Assembly: GCA_900545545.1 (NCBI GenBank)
Contig: UQZO01000008.1
Location: 29,001-93,000 of the forward strand
Source of the DNA: an uncultured Subdoligranulum sp.
GTDB taxonomy: Bacteria; Bacillota; Clostridia; Oscillospirales; Ruminococcaceae
Length of the DNA: 64,000 nucleotides
Direction of reading: 5' to 3'
How positions within the stretch are numbered: position 1 is the stretch's first letter; every line of letters starts with the position of its first letter. Positions 50,732 through 59,324 of the stretch are shown piece by piece. Both the position numbers and the translations under genes were made by a program. Below the pieces are notes generated by a model that saw nothing but the letters and a program-made list of their open reading frames with translations, had not been told where the DNA came from and ran no database searches.

Positions 50732-51643
50732 ATGAGCAAGATCTATCTGGGCATCGACATTGGCGGCACGGCGGTCAAGCTGGGCCTGGTGGACGAGACC
50801 GGCACCGTGCTGGACCGCGCCGAGCGCAGCGTGAGCTTTGACGGCTACCGCACCCCCATTCTGGACACCGTGCAGGCGGCTGCCGCCGACTTTACCGACG
50901 GGCGGCGGGATACCCTTTCCGGCATCGGTGTTTCCGCCACCGGCCAGATCGACAGCCGCCGCGGCATCGTGGCGGGCACCTGCGGCAGTCTGCCGGGCTG
51001 GGTGGGCGCCCCCATCAAAGACCGGCTGGAAGCGGACTATCACCTGCCGGTGACGGTGGCCAACGACGCCAACTGCATGTGCCTGGGCGAAGTGTGGGTG
51101 GGCGCGGCCAAGGGCTGCACCGACGTCATCGGCATCACCATCGGCACCGGCATCGGCGGGGGCATCCTCACCGGCGGGCGGCTGCTGGAAGGCGCCCGGG
51201 GCCTGGGCGGCGAGATGGGCCACTACCGCACCCATGCCATCGACGGCGTGAACTGCACCTGCGGCGCCAAAGGCTGCTGGGAGCGGTACGCTTCCACCAC
51301 AGCACTGGTGCGGGCCGCCCGGGCCATGGACCCGGAACTCACCGACGGGCGGACCATCTTTGCCGCCGCCCGGGCGGGCCGCTGCGACGTGCTGGCCCTG
51401 CTGGACCAGTGGATGGACGAGATCGCCCAGGGGCTGGCCGGGATGGTACACATCTTCAACCCCCAGCGTATCCTGGTGGGCGGCGGTGTCAGCGCCCAGA
51501 AAGAGCTGCTGATCCAGCCGCTGGAGCGCAAGGTGAAAGCGGCGGTCATGCCGGCCTTTGCCGAGGAACTGACCGTCACCGCCGCGGCGCTGCAAAACGA
51601 CGCGGGCCTGGTGGGCGCCGTCTGGTACCTGCTGCACCATTGA
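50732..51643 (+). CDS. nanK: N-acetylmannosamine kinase, ROK family
   Basis: 303 aa from the ATG at 50732 (SD AAAGGAG). ROK kinase: ATP loop GIDIGGTAVKLG, ANDANCMCLGE, GTGIGGGI, and zinc motif CTCGAKGCWE. No DNA-binding domain, so an enzyme rather than a repressor. Phosphorylates ManNAc ahead of NanE. Last gene of the operon. Confidence 0.9.
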   Translation: MSKIYLGIDIGGTAVKLGLVDETGTVLDRAERSVSFDGYRTPILDTVQAAAADFTDGRRDTLSGIGVSATGQIDSRRGIVAGTCGSLPGWVGAPIKDRLEADYHLPVTVANDANCMCLGEVWVGAAKGCTDVIGITIGTGIGGGILTGGRLLEGARGLGGEMGHYRTHAIDGVNCTCGAKGCWERYASTTALVRAARAMDPELTDGRTIFAAARAGRCDVLALLDQWMDEIAQGLAGMVHIFNPQRILVGGGVSAQKELLIQPLERKVKAAVMPAFAEELTVTAAALQNDAGLVGAVWYLLHH

Positions 51644-51667
51644 GTTTTCCCTGCCCCAAAGCACAAA

Positions 51668-51706
51668 AACCACCCTGCCGTGTACAACGGCAGGGTGGTT
51701 TTCTTT
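51668..51706 (+). terminator. intrinsic terminator of the nan operon
   Basis: AACCACCCTGCCGT (51668-51681) and ACGGCAGGGTGGTT (51687-51700) are exact 14-bp complements, followed by TTCTTTT. Confidence 0.93.
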
Positions 51707-51735
51707 TGACGGAACGTGTTGTTTTATGCTACAAT
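51706..51735 (+). promoter_or_regulatory. promoter of the TetR gene
   Basis: TTGACG (51706-51711), 18 bases, TACAAT (51730-51735). Confidence 0.6.
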
Positions 51736-51764
51736 AGCAAGATAGAGAATGGAGGGAAATCGCT

Positions 51765-52310
51765 ATGCCAGCCGATATCAAGCGCCAGATCGCCGACACA
51801 CTGCTCCAGCTGCTGGAGAAAAAAAGTCTTGAAAAGATCACCGTGAAAGAGCTGGTGACGATATGCGGCATCAGCCGCCAGACCTTCTACTACCATTTTG
51901 AGGATGTACTGGACGTGGTGGACTGGTGGACCCGCCAGGGGGCCCAGTATCTTCTGGAAGAAAGCATGCGCACCGACGACCCGCGCCAGGCGCTGCGGAT
52001 CTTTGTGGATTACACCACCGAACACCGCAAAACATTGCAGCACATTCTGGCCAGCCGCTGGCGGGAACAGCTGGAAATGCGGCTGGTACAGGTGTTTACC
52101 ACCTATTTGCAGGATATGCTGCACCGGGCGCACCCCAACCTGGCCATGTCCCCCTCCGACGAGGAAGCCTTTTTGACCTTTTACGCCTGCGGCATCTCGG
52201 GGATGCTGGTGGCACAGGCCCCCCGTACCGATGCCGAGAAGGACACCCTGGTCAACCAGCTGTACTGGCTGCTGTTCCAGAATCCCTGGGGGCACATCCT
52301 GCATTCCTGA
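51765..52310 (+). CDS. TetR/AcrR-family regulator
   Basis: 181 aa. N-terminal TetR helix-turn-helix (KITVKELVTICGISRQTFYYHF, residues about 24-45), then an all-helical ligand domain of the Firmicute TetR_C type. SD TGGAGGGAA. Targets are unknown; it ends six bases before the stop of the convergent radical SAM gene. Confidence 0.85.
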   Translation: MPADIKRQIADTLLQLLEKKSLEKITVKELVTICGISRQTFYYHFEDVLDVVDWWTRQGAQYLLEESMRTDDPRQALRIFVDYTTEHRKTLQHILASRWREQLEMRLVQVFTTYLQDMLHRAHPNLAMSPSDEEAFLTFYACGISGMLVAQAPRTDAEKDTLVNQLYWLLFQNPWGHILHS

Positions 52311-52316
52311 GCCCCG

Positions 52317-53672
52317 TTAGTCCGCCTTGTCGGGGTGGCTCTCGGCCCAGAGCTTTTCGGCCTGGGGCTTCCAGGCTTCGGCGTAGGGCGTAGTGCGGTC
52401 GCACAGGGTATCCACAGTCTCGGGCGACTCATAGTCGGTGGAGACCGCGCCGGTATCGTGCACCATCTTACGCAGCTTTTCGGGGTTTTCCAGCATGGGG
52501 CAGGGGCGCAGCATGTTGCCGTTGAAGGGCTGGCCGTCGTGGTAGGCCATGAAGAGTGGGCTCTTGAGCGCTTCCAGCAGCGTGCAGTTGCGGATGTTCA
52601 CATTGGAATAGTGGATAAAGACGCAGGGTTCCACATCGCCGCGGGCGTTGATGTGCAGGTAACGGCGGCCGCCGGCAATGCAGCCGCCCACATACTCGGC
52701 GTCGTTCTGGAAGTCCATGGAGAAGATGGGCTTGGTTTTGCGGAAGGCGCGGATGCGGTTGTAGACCTCGGTGCGCTGTTCCGGCGTGGGCAGCAGCTGG
52801 GGTGCCGCACCGCTGCCCACCGGCATATAGTGGAAGAACCAGACAAACAGGGCGCCGGCATCGATGATGGAATCAAAGAAGGCTTCGCTGCTGATATCGG
52901 CGTAGTTGGCGCTGGTGTAGCAGGCGGAAATACCGAAGGGCAGCTTGTGGTCTTTCAGCAGTTTCATGGCCTTCTGGACCTTCTGGTAAGCGCCCTCGCC
53001 GCGGCGGGAGTCGTTGGCGGTTTCAAAGCCTTCCAGGCTGAAGGCGGGCACGAAGTTCTTCACCCGCAGCATCTCCTGGCAGAATTCCTCGTCGATGAGG
53101 GTGCCGTTGGTGAAGCTGAGGAACTCGCAGTCGCTGTGCTTCTCGCACAGGGCGATGACGTCCTTCTTGCGCACCAGCGGTTCGCCGCCGGTGAAGATGT
53201 ACATGTAGGTGCCCAGTTCCTTGCCCTGGGTGACGATGGAATCCAGTTCCTCAAAGCTCAGGTTGAGGCGGTTGCCGTACTCGGCAGCCCAGCAGCCGGT
53301 GCAGTGCATGTTGCAGGCCGAGGTGGGGTCCAGCAGGATGGCCCAGGGCACATTGCAGTTTTCCCTGGCGCTGACTTCCTCCTGCCGGGCGCTGCCCTGC
53401 AGGCTGGCGTTGAGGATAAAGTTGCGGAAGAACGCCTGGCGCACGCCGGGGTCCAGCTCGTACACTTTCATGATGAGCTGATACCAGTTGCTCTTTTCCT
53501 CGATGGCCTTGCGGAAAGCGGCGCGCTGTTTGGCGTACCAGTCTTTCGGGGTCACGGTGTCGATGAGTTTCATGATCTTGGGGATATTGGTTTCCGGATC
53601 TTTTTCCAGATAATGCAAAACCTGTTCGAGGCCGGCGGAGATCGCGGCGTCTTTCAGGGAAGATTGTGCCAT
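52317..53672 (-). CDS. radical SAM protein with C-terminal SPASM-like cysteines
   Basis: 451 aa from the ATG at 53672 (SD TTGGAGGTG); an in-frame start at 53735 lacks one. SAM cluster motif CNMHCTGC (C-x3-C-x2-C) at about residues 118-125, GGEP motif YIFTGGEPLV, then C-terminal cysteines (CIAGGRRYLHIN, VEPCVF, RPCPML) like a SPASM/twitch auxiliary cluster. An N-terminal helical domain of about 100 residues is shared by a Firmicute group of unknown function. No peptide substrate gene was seen next to it. Confidence 0.82.
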   Translation of the reverse strand: MAQSSLKDAAISAGLEQVLHYLEKDPETNIPKIMKLIDTVTPKDWYAKQRAAFRKAIEEKSNWYQLIMKVYELDPGVRQAFFRNFILNASLQGSARQEEVSARENCNVPWAILLDPTSACNMHCTGCWAAEYGNRLNLSFEELDSIVTQGKELGTYMYIFTGGEPLVRKKDVIALCEKHSDCEFLSFTNGTLIDEEFCQEMLRVKNFVPAFSLEGFETANDSRRGEGAYQKVQKAMKLLKDHKLPFGISACYTSANYADISSEAFFDSIIDAGALFVWFFHYMPVGSGAAPQLLPTPEQRTEVYNRIRAFRKTKPIFSMDFQNDAEYVGGCIAGGRRYLHINARGDVEPCVFIHYSNVNIRNCTLLEALKSPLFMAYHDGQPFNGNMLRPCPMLENPEKLRKMVHDTGAVSTDYESPETVDTLCDRTTPYAEAWKPQAEKLWAESHPDKAD

Positions 53673-53847
53673 AACGGTGCACCTCCAAATATTGCTAGTC
53701 CATTTGTACGCAGCGGGGTGCCCTTTGATGCACACCCGCGGGGAATGGTACTATACTACCACCCCTGCCCCACCGCCGACACTGTTAATCCCCTCCCTTT
53801 GTCCTGACAACTTTCGACATTTGTAACGACAGTACTTTTGCATTGTA

Positions 53848-53886
53848 AAAGCCCCGCACCGGTCCATGGAACCGGTGCGGGGCTTT
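53848..53886 (-). terminator. intrinsic terminator after the DUF4340 gene
   Basis: AAAGCCCCGCACCGGT (53848-53863) and ACCGGTGCGGGGCTTT (53871-53886) are exact 16-bp complements; T4 follows on the minus strand. Confidence 0.92.
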
Positions 53887-53919
53887 GTTGCGGTCAGGGC
53901 TCTGCCTGCGGGGGCGGCG

Positions 53920-55254
53920 TTATTCCAGCCCCAGGGCGATGGCGTTCACCGCCTCGGTCAGGTCCACCACCAGCGAACGGGAGACAAAGCCCAACGTGGT
54001 GCCGTCCAGCTGCACCAGGCAGTTGTCGCCGTCATACTGGTAGATGGTCACGGTCAGTGTGGGGTAGGCATCGTTGTCCAGATGCATCGTGAAGGCGGTC
54101 TCCTGCTTCTTGGCGGGAGATTCGCTGTTGAACTCGTTGACCGTCAGGGCATCCACGGCGGATTTCACATCGTCAAATTCCACCACGTCCTCCCCGATCT
54201 TGTAGGTGTCGCCGTTCTTTTCCACTGTGTAGGTGACGTCGTCCACCGTGAAGTCGATGCTCTGCACATCGTCCCAGTTCAGCGAGAGGACCTCGTCGGG
54301 ACGCAGGGTGTCGTACCCGGCGGCGGCGATGGAATCGCTGTAGGTATCGGCGTCCACCTTATAGATGATGGGCGAATCGTCCATGCGCATATAGCAGTCG
54401 TCGCCCTTTTTGCCGAAGGCCAGGCTAAAGCTCTGCTGCTCGTCCTCGGCGGTGGTGGTCACGGTAAAGGTCACGGCGGGGGCATCCAGACCGTAGTCCG
54501 CCAGCACCGAATCATCGGCGGTGTAGGTGGCGTAGTCGGTGCGGTCCAGGTCCTTGAGGGTGGCCATAAAGTCCTCCACCTTGGTGGTGGAAAGGGCCTT
54601 GTAGCTGCCGTTTTCGTTGAGGTAATACTCGTAGGCGTCGGTGTAGGTCAGGTCCTCATCGGGGTGGTGCTCCACCGTGAAGGCCGTCTCGCCGGTGGCC
54701 ACAATGCCGTCCAGCGTATCGTACTCCGGCACATTGTCCTGGCGCATCAGTTCGTCGCGGTCGGCGGCCACGTACTCTTCCAGGTCGTCATCAATGAGGT
54801 AGACGGTGCCGTCCCCCAGGGTAAGGTAGCGCTTTTCGTCCATGGTGGAGTAGTCGCCCATCTGGATGACGGTGTCGCCGTCGGCACTGGTCAGGGTGAT
54901 GGTGCAGGAGGGGTTATCCAGCCCGTACTGGGCAAAATCCTGCACATCCTCGATGATGAAGCTGGCGTGGACGCTCTCGAAATGTTCCAGGAACTCGCTC
55001 ATCTTGTCCTGGTCCACGGGGAAATCCGCATCGGAGGCATCCTGCCAGGTGTCGTCCTCCTTCGTGAAGCTGAGGGAGCTGCCCTCCTTGGTCCAGGAGA
55101 CCGCGGTCAGGGCGCTTTCGCTGGTGGCGAAGATCTCCTCATCCACCGTGGAGATGGTATCCATGTGTTTCTGCACGCCGGAGACGATGGCAATGATGGC
55201 GCACAGGGCCACCAGGACGCCTACCAGGACGGCCAGTTTTTTCTGTCGATTCAT
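53920..55254 (-). CDS. DUF4340 membrane-anchored protein
   Basis: 444 aa. One N-terminal helix (LAVLVGVLVALCAIIAIVSG), then an extracytoplasmic domain of repeated beta units (DFAQYGLDNPSCTITL and DYATYTADDSVLADYGLDAP are paired repeats typical of DUF4340). In many bacteria DUF4340 proteins follow GldG-like ABC genes; the role is unknown. Overlaps the upstream gene by four bases. Last gene of the four-gene unit. Confidence 0.82.
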   Translation of the reverse strand: MNRQKKLAVLVGVLVALCAIIAIVSGVQKHMDTISTVDEEIFATSESALTAVSWTKEGSSLSFTKEDDTWQDASDADFPVDQDKMSEFLEHFESVHASFIIEDVQDFAQYGLDNPSCTITLTSADGDTVIQMGDYSTMDEKRYLTLGDGTVYLIDDDLEEYVAADRDELMRQDNVPEYDTLDGIVATGETAFTVEHHPDEDLTYTDAYEYYLNENGSYKALSTTKVEDFMATLKDLDRTDYATYTADDSVLADYGLDAPAVTFTVTTTAEDEQQSFSLAFGKKGDDCYMRMDDSPIIYKVDADTYSDSIAAAGYDTLRPDEVLSLNWDDVQSIDFTVDDVTYTVEKNGDTYKIGEDVVEFDDVKSAVDALTVNEFNSESPAKKQETAFTMHLDNDAYPTLTVTIYQYDGDNCLVQLDGTTLGFVSRSLVVDLTEAVNAIALGLE

Positions 55255-56720
55255 ACCTTTTTCCTCCTGCGCAATACTTCATCCACACCCAGCAGCAGGA
55301 AGCCCACGGGAATGATGCCGATCATGCAGACCTTGAGCCAGACGGCCGACGAGGAGCTGATGGTCAGATAGTTGTAGTTCAGGGACTTGCTGCGGATGGA
55401 CACCGCATCGGTTTCGCCGATCATCCAGGACAGGCCGTTCATCAGGAAGTCCAGGTTGGCGCCCGAGGAGTAGGAGTTATAGGTGTCGTCCACCAGATAG
55501 TCGCTGGCCACCCAGATCAGGCGGCCGCCGGCGGTGGCATCCTCGATGGAGACTGCCAGCGTGAAGGGACCGTCGGTATCGCCGTCCTCCTTATCGTAGG
55601 TGGTCATGGTATAGCCCGCCGCCTTGGAGAAGGAGTCGGTGGAAGTCTTGAGCAGCGAGGTCACGGTGGCGCCGTTGCTGTTTTCCCCCACCGTCAGGCC
55701 CGAGGCGATGGGCACGATGACATGGTAGTCGCCGTCCTTCAGCGGGTCGGTGATCTCGGAGGATTCGATCTCCGGCATCAGCACGTAGGGGGCGGTAAAG
55801 GCGTAGTAGTCGCGGTTGGGGTCCACCACCACGCCGTCATTGACGGTGACGCCGTAGTCCGAGAGCAGTGCCTGCAGGTTGGGCAGGTCGGCGCTCTGCT
55901 GGGGGCCGGAGAGCACCACCAGCTTGCCGCCGCCCTGGACGTAGTCCCGCAGCATAGTCAGCTCCTCATCGGAGATATCGCTGGTGGGGGCGTTGATGAG
56001 CAGCAGGTCGCACTCTTCGGGGATGGCATCCACATTCAGCAGCGAGAAATCCGCCACCGTCTCGTAGTTGCTGCGCTCCAGCTCGTCGGAGAGGGTATCG
56101 GAGAGGGCCGCCTCGCCGTGGCCGCTGAGCAGGTAGACCTGGGGCAGGTCAGCGCTGACCACATAGTCGATGGCCGAGGTGATCTGGCCCTCGCCGTCAA
56201 AGGACTGGGAGATCGAGCCGGTGGTGTAGTAGGTGTTGGTGTCCACCTGGTAGATGTTCTCGTAGGGGATGTAGCGGTTTTTATCACCGGATTCCACCAC
56301 CAGCGAGTTGTTGGTCACCGTTTCGTCGGTGTACTGCTGGGCAAAGGTGGGGTAGATGTCGGGGTCCTTCTTGACCACCGTGATGTGGTCGGACAGGTCC
56401 TCGTAGCGGTCCAGCAGTTTTTCAATGACGGTATCTTCCTTGCCCGCCTGGCTGATCCAGTAGATGGTCACATCCTGTTCCAGGTTGGTGACTACCACCT
56501 TGGTGTCGGAGGTGAGCGAGTAGAGCTGGGCGGCGGAAATATCAAACTGGGTCCAGCTGCTGGGCAGCTTGGAGGCCAGCACGTTGACGGCAATGAGGAT
56601 AGCCAGCACCACAAGGCTCAGCACAAAGCTGTAGCCGCCCACCTTGGCGGTGCGGGTGCTCAGGGCCTGCCGGTTGCGGGCCAGGGCGCCCTGCCATTTG
56701 TTTCGTAAGCTGTTTTTCAT
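55251..56720 (-). CDS. GldG-family ABC-associated protein
   Basis: 489 aa. One helix near the N-terminus (about residues 29-50), a long extracytoplasmic domain with the GldG/DUF4350-like fold (FDISAAQLYSLTSDTK, VYLLSGHGEAALSD, GGKLVVLSGPQQSADLP), and a C-terminal helix (CMIGIIPVGFLLLGVDEVL). With its permease and ATPase it forms a GldAFG-like exporter unit; in gut Firmicutes the substrate is unknown and gliding is not implied. Confidence 0.87.
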   Translation of the reverse strand: MKNSLRNKWQGALARNRQALSTRTAKVGGYSFVLSLVVLAILIAVNVLASKLPSSWTQFDISAAQLYSLTSDTKVVVTNLEQDVTIYWISQAGKEDTVIEKLLDRYEDLSDHITVVKKDPDIYPTFAQQYTDETVTNNSLVVESGDKNRYIPYENIYQVDTNTYYTTGSISQSFDGEGQITSAIDYVVSADLPQVYLLSGHGEAALSDTLSDELERSNYETVADFSLLNVDAIPEECDLLLINAPTSDISDEELTMLRDYVQGGGKLVVLSGPQQSADLPNLQALLSDYGVTVNDGVVVDPNRDYYAFTAPYVLMPEIESSEITDPLKDGDYHVIVPIASGLTVGENSNGATVTSLLKTSTDSFSKAAGYTMTTYDKEDGDTDGPFTLAVSIEDATAGGRLIWVASDYLVDDTYNSYSSGANLDFLMNGLSWMIGETDAVSIRSKSLNYNYLTISSSSAVWLKVCMIGIIPVGFLLLGVDEVLRRRKKV

Positions 56721-57580
56721 CCGTTATACCTCTTTTTCTCCCAGGATTGTACGCAGAGGAACAGGAAGAACGCTGCCACGCTGATGTAGTAGATGATGGC
56801 GGTCACATCAAACACACCGTTGACGAAGGTGTAGAACCGCTCGAACAGCGACAGTTTGTGCATCAGGTCGGGCAGCAGCGTTTCCAGCGAAGTGGGGCTG
56901 ACGAACCAGGTGATGGCCACCGCCGCCACACAGATCACCAGAATGATGAGCCCCGCCACGTCGGAGCGGGTCAGCCGCCGGACGATGAGGGCCAGCAGGG
57001 CCGACAGCACCAGCAGCGCTGCCACGTTGAACGCCGTGGAGGAGATGTAATCCGCCAGATCGGCGCTGTAGTAGCAGAACAGCATGGCTACCACGCAGAT
57101 ACCGGCGGCCATGCCCTGGGACTCGGTCAGGGACGAGATGAACATGCCGATGGCAGTGAGGGCCAACCCCAGGCAGATAAAGGCGAACAGCGCGCCGTAG
57201 GAGGTGGGCAGATACACATCGCCGTAGAAGGAGAAGATGAAGGGATAGACGCAGGCCACCAGCATGGGCGCCACAAAGACCACTGCCATGGCAAAATACT
57301 TGCCCAGCACGATGTCCGCCCCGGTGATGGGCAAAAGGGACAGCAGCTGGTCAGTTTTCTGCTTTTTCTCCTCGGCCATGACCCGCATGGTCAGAATGGG
57401 CACCAGGGCGATAAACCCGATGGAGAAGGTGCCCAGGGCATACTCAAAGTTGGCCACGGCGCTGTTGATGTTGTACATCATGGCGCCGATGCCGATGAAC
57501 TCCAGCAAAAACGCGCCGAATACATAGGCCAGCAGCCCATGATAGTAGAGGCTGATCTCGTGCTTAAACACCGCTTTCAT
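56717..57580 (-). CDS. ABC-2 type permease, GldF-like
   Basis: 287 aa, six membrane helices. The loop LTMRVMAEEKKQKTDQLLSL is typical of GldF/NosY-type permeases. Overlaps the ATPase gene by 17 bases and gldG by four, so all four genes are translationally linked. Confidence 0.88.
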   Translation of the reverse strand: MKAVFKHEISLYYHGLLAYVFGAFLLEFIGIGAMMYNINSAVANFEYALGTFSIGFIALVPILTMRVMAEEKKQKTDQLLSLLPITGADIVLGKYFAMAVVFVAPMLVACVYPFIFSFYGDVYLPTSYGALFAFICLGLALTAIGMFISSLTESQGMAAGICVVAMLFCYYSADLADYISSTAFNVAALLVLSALLALIVRRLTRSDVAGLIILVICVAAVAITWFVSPTSLETLLPDLMHKLSLFERFYTFVNGVFDVTAIIYYISVAAFFLFLCVQSWEKKRYNG

Positions 57581-58724
57581 GGTCTGTCGCCTCCTTTCCG
57601 GACGGTTCGTCCTCGGTCAGTTCAATGAAGATGTTTTCCAGGTCCGCCTTGATGGGCGTCATCTGCAGCAGCGCGCAGTTCGCATCGGCAAAGGCGAAGA
57701 ACAGCGTGCGGCAGGCGGCCACCGGGTCACCGCCCAGCGTTACCGTGGCCTTGCAGGTGGGTGCTGCCGGTGCGGCGGGTTCTGCGGGCGCGGCAGCCGG
57801 GTCAGCGGGCAGCACCGCCTCGGCTGTTTCCATCGGGGCGGAGACGGTCTCCTCCGGCGCAGCTTCTTCAGGCTGCGGTTCCGGGGCTTCGGTCTCCTCG
57901 GCTTCAGGCGCCGGGGCGGGTTTTACGGGCGCGGCCGTATACTGGGGCAGGTCGCTTTGCTCGATGGTGTAACTGCTTACCACCGTCTGGCTGTCCAGAA
58001 TGGCCCGCATGCCCGCTTCGTCGGTTTCGGCAGTGAGGACCAGCCGGTTGTTGGCAGCCAGCATCCGCTCCAGGTTCTGGGGCGTATCGAAGGCCACCAG
58101 CTTGCCGTGGGCAATGATCAGCACGCTCTCGCAGATGGCCTGCACCTCGCTGAGGATGTGGGAGCTGAGAATGACCGTGTGTTTTTCGCCCAGTTCCCGG
58201 ATGAGGTCGCGGATCTCGATGATCTGCAGCGGGTCAAGACCCACGGTGGGTTCATCCAGAATGATGTACCGCGGGTTGCCCAGCAGCGCCTGGGCAATGC
58301 CCACACGCTGGCGGTAGCCCTTGGACAGGTTGCGGATGAGCCGGTTTTCCATCTCGGTGAGGCGGGTTTCCCGGATGACCCGGGCCACCTCGGCCGGAAT
58401 ATCCCGCTTGGCAATGCCCTTGGCCTCGGCCACAAAGCGCAGATATTCCTGCGGCGTTTCGTCGGTGTACAGGGGCGGGATCTCGGGCAGGTAGCCGATG
58501 CACTGCTTGGCCTGGCGCGCCTGCTCAAAAATATCATACCCGTCGATCTTTACCTCGCCGGAAGTGGCAGCCAGGCACCCGGTCATGATGTTCATGGTCG
58601 TGGATTTGCCCGCGCCGTTGGGCCCGAGAAAGCCGTAGATATGGCCGTCCTCAATGGTGAACGAGATATCGTCCACCGCCGTGAAATCGCCATACCGCTT
58701 GGTCAGGTGTTCCACCGTTATCAT
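57564..58724 (-). CDS. ABC transporter ATPase, GldA/CcmA-like, with an Ala/Pro/Glu-rich insertion
   Basis: 386 aa from the ATG at 58724 (SD AAAGGGGGAG). Walker A GPNGAGKST (residues 34-42), signature LSKGYRQR, Walker B YIILDEPTVGLDP. The C-terminal accessory domain is split by a low-complexity segment rich in Ala, Pro and Glu (about residues 264-323), after which the conserved end (LENIFIELTED) resumes. First gene of the four-gene unit; faces the GntR operon. Confidence 0.9.
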   Translation of the reverse strand: MITVEHLTKRYGDFTAVDDISFTIEDGHIYGFLGPNGAGKSTTMNIMTGCLAATSGEVKIDGYDIFEQARQAKQCIGYLPEIPPLYTDETPQEYLRFVAEAKGIAKRDIPAEVARVIRETRLTEMENRLIRNLSKGYRQRVGIAQALLGNPRYIILDEPTVGLDPLQIIEIRDLIRELGEKHTVILSSHILSEVQAICESVLIIAHGKLVAFDTPQNLERMLAANNRLVLTAETDEAGMRAILDSQTVVSSYTIEQSDLPQYTAAPVKPAPAPEAEETEAPEPQPEEAAPEETVSAPMETAEAVLPADPAAAPAEPAAPAAPTCKATVTLGGDPVAACRTLFFAFADANCALLQMTPIKADLENIFIELTEDEPSGKEATDHESGV

Positions 58725-58823
58725 AATGAAAAATTCTCCCCCTTTGAACGGTTTTACCGTTATTGTAGGAGCTAATCGTAACAAAGTACTGAAAATCTTG
58801 TGTCAAATTTGTGGAAAATCCCC

Positions 58824-58853
58824 TTGACAGCCCAGGTGTACTACGAATATAAT
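58824..58853 (+). promoter_or_regulatory. promoter of the GntR operon
   Basis: TTGACA (58824-58829), 18 bases, TATAAT (58848-58853). Confidence 0.78.
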
Positions 58854-58858
58854 ACAGT
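58835..58858 (+). promoter_or_regulatory. GntR operator 1
   Basis: GGTGTACTA, six bases, TAATACAGT, overlapping the -10. Same layout as operator 2 downstream of the regulator gene. Confidence 0.72.
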
Positions 58859-58884
58859 CAAAACCAGGAAAGGCAGGGGATCCA

Positions 58885-59262
58885 ATGGTCAATTTCAGCG
58901 GGCTGCAGTTCCACGACCGCGCGCCCGTCTACCAGCAGATTGCCGAATATCTGAAACGGCAGATTCTGCTGGGCACCGTACAGGACGGCGACGCCATGCC
59001 CAGCCGCCGGGAACTGGCGGCCCAAACCGGCATCAACCCCAACACCGCCCAGAAAGCCTACCGCCTGATGACGGAGGAGGGCTACATCTACACCGACGGC
59101 AACAACGGCAGCGTGGTACGGCTTACCCCCCAGCTGCAGGAAGCCATCGACGAGGAGCTGACCCGGGGGCTGGTGCAGCGGTTTGTGGACGAGGCAAAGC
59201 AAAACCAGCTCAGTTACAAGAAAGTGATCGCCCTGGTGAGCGAACTGTGGGGCGACGAGTGA
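58885..59262 (+). CDS. GntR-family repressor, YtrA subfamily
   Basis: 125 aa. Winged helix-turn-helix (PVYQQIAEYLKRQIL; MPSRRELAAQTGINPNTAQKAYRLM, about residues 12-65) with the short C-terminal dimerisation tail typical of YtrA. YtrA repressors in Bacillus and relatives control adjacent ABC exporters induced by cell-wall antibiotics. SD AAAGGCAGGGG region; two identical-layout operators flank the gene. Confidence 0.88.
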   Translation: MVNFSGLQFHDRAPVYQQIAEYLKRQILLGTVQDGDAMPSRRELAAQTGINPNTAQKAYRLMTEEGYIYTDGNNGSVVRLTPQLQEAIDEELTRGLVQRFVDEAKQNQLSYKKVIALVSELWGDE

Positions 59263-59275
59263 TTTTTATACCGCA

Positions 59276-59299
59276 GGTGTATTAGCAAAGTAATACACC
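59276..59299 (+). promoter_or_regulatory. GntR operator 2
   Basis: A perfect inverted repeat GGTGTATTA-GCAAAG-TAATACACC between the regulator and the permease gene. Confidence 0.78.
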
Positions 59300-59324
59300 A
59301 ACAGCAAAACAAAGGAGTGTGCGT

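Noticed and set aside
55722..56708. Open frame of 328 codons on the plus strand
   Set aside because: Antisense to the GldG-like gene, Gly/Val/His-rich, no start signal.
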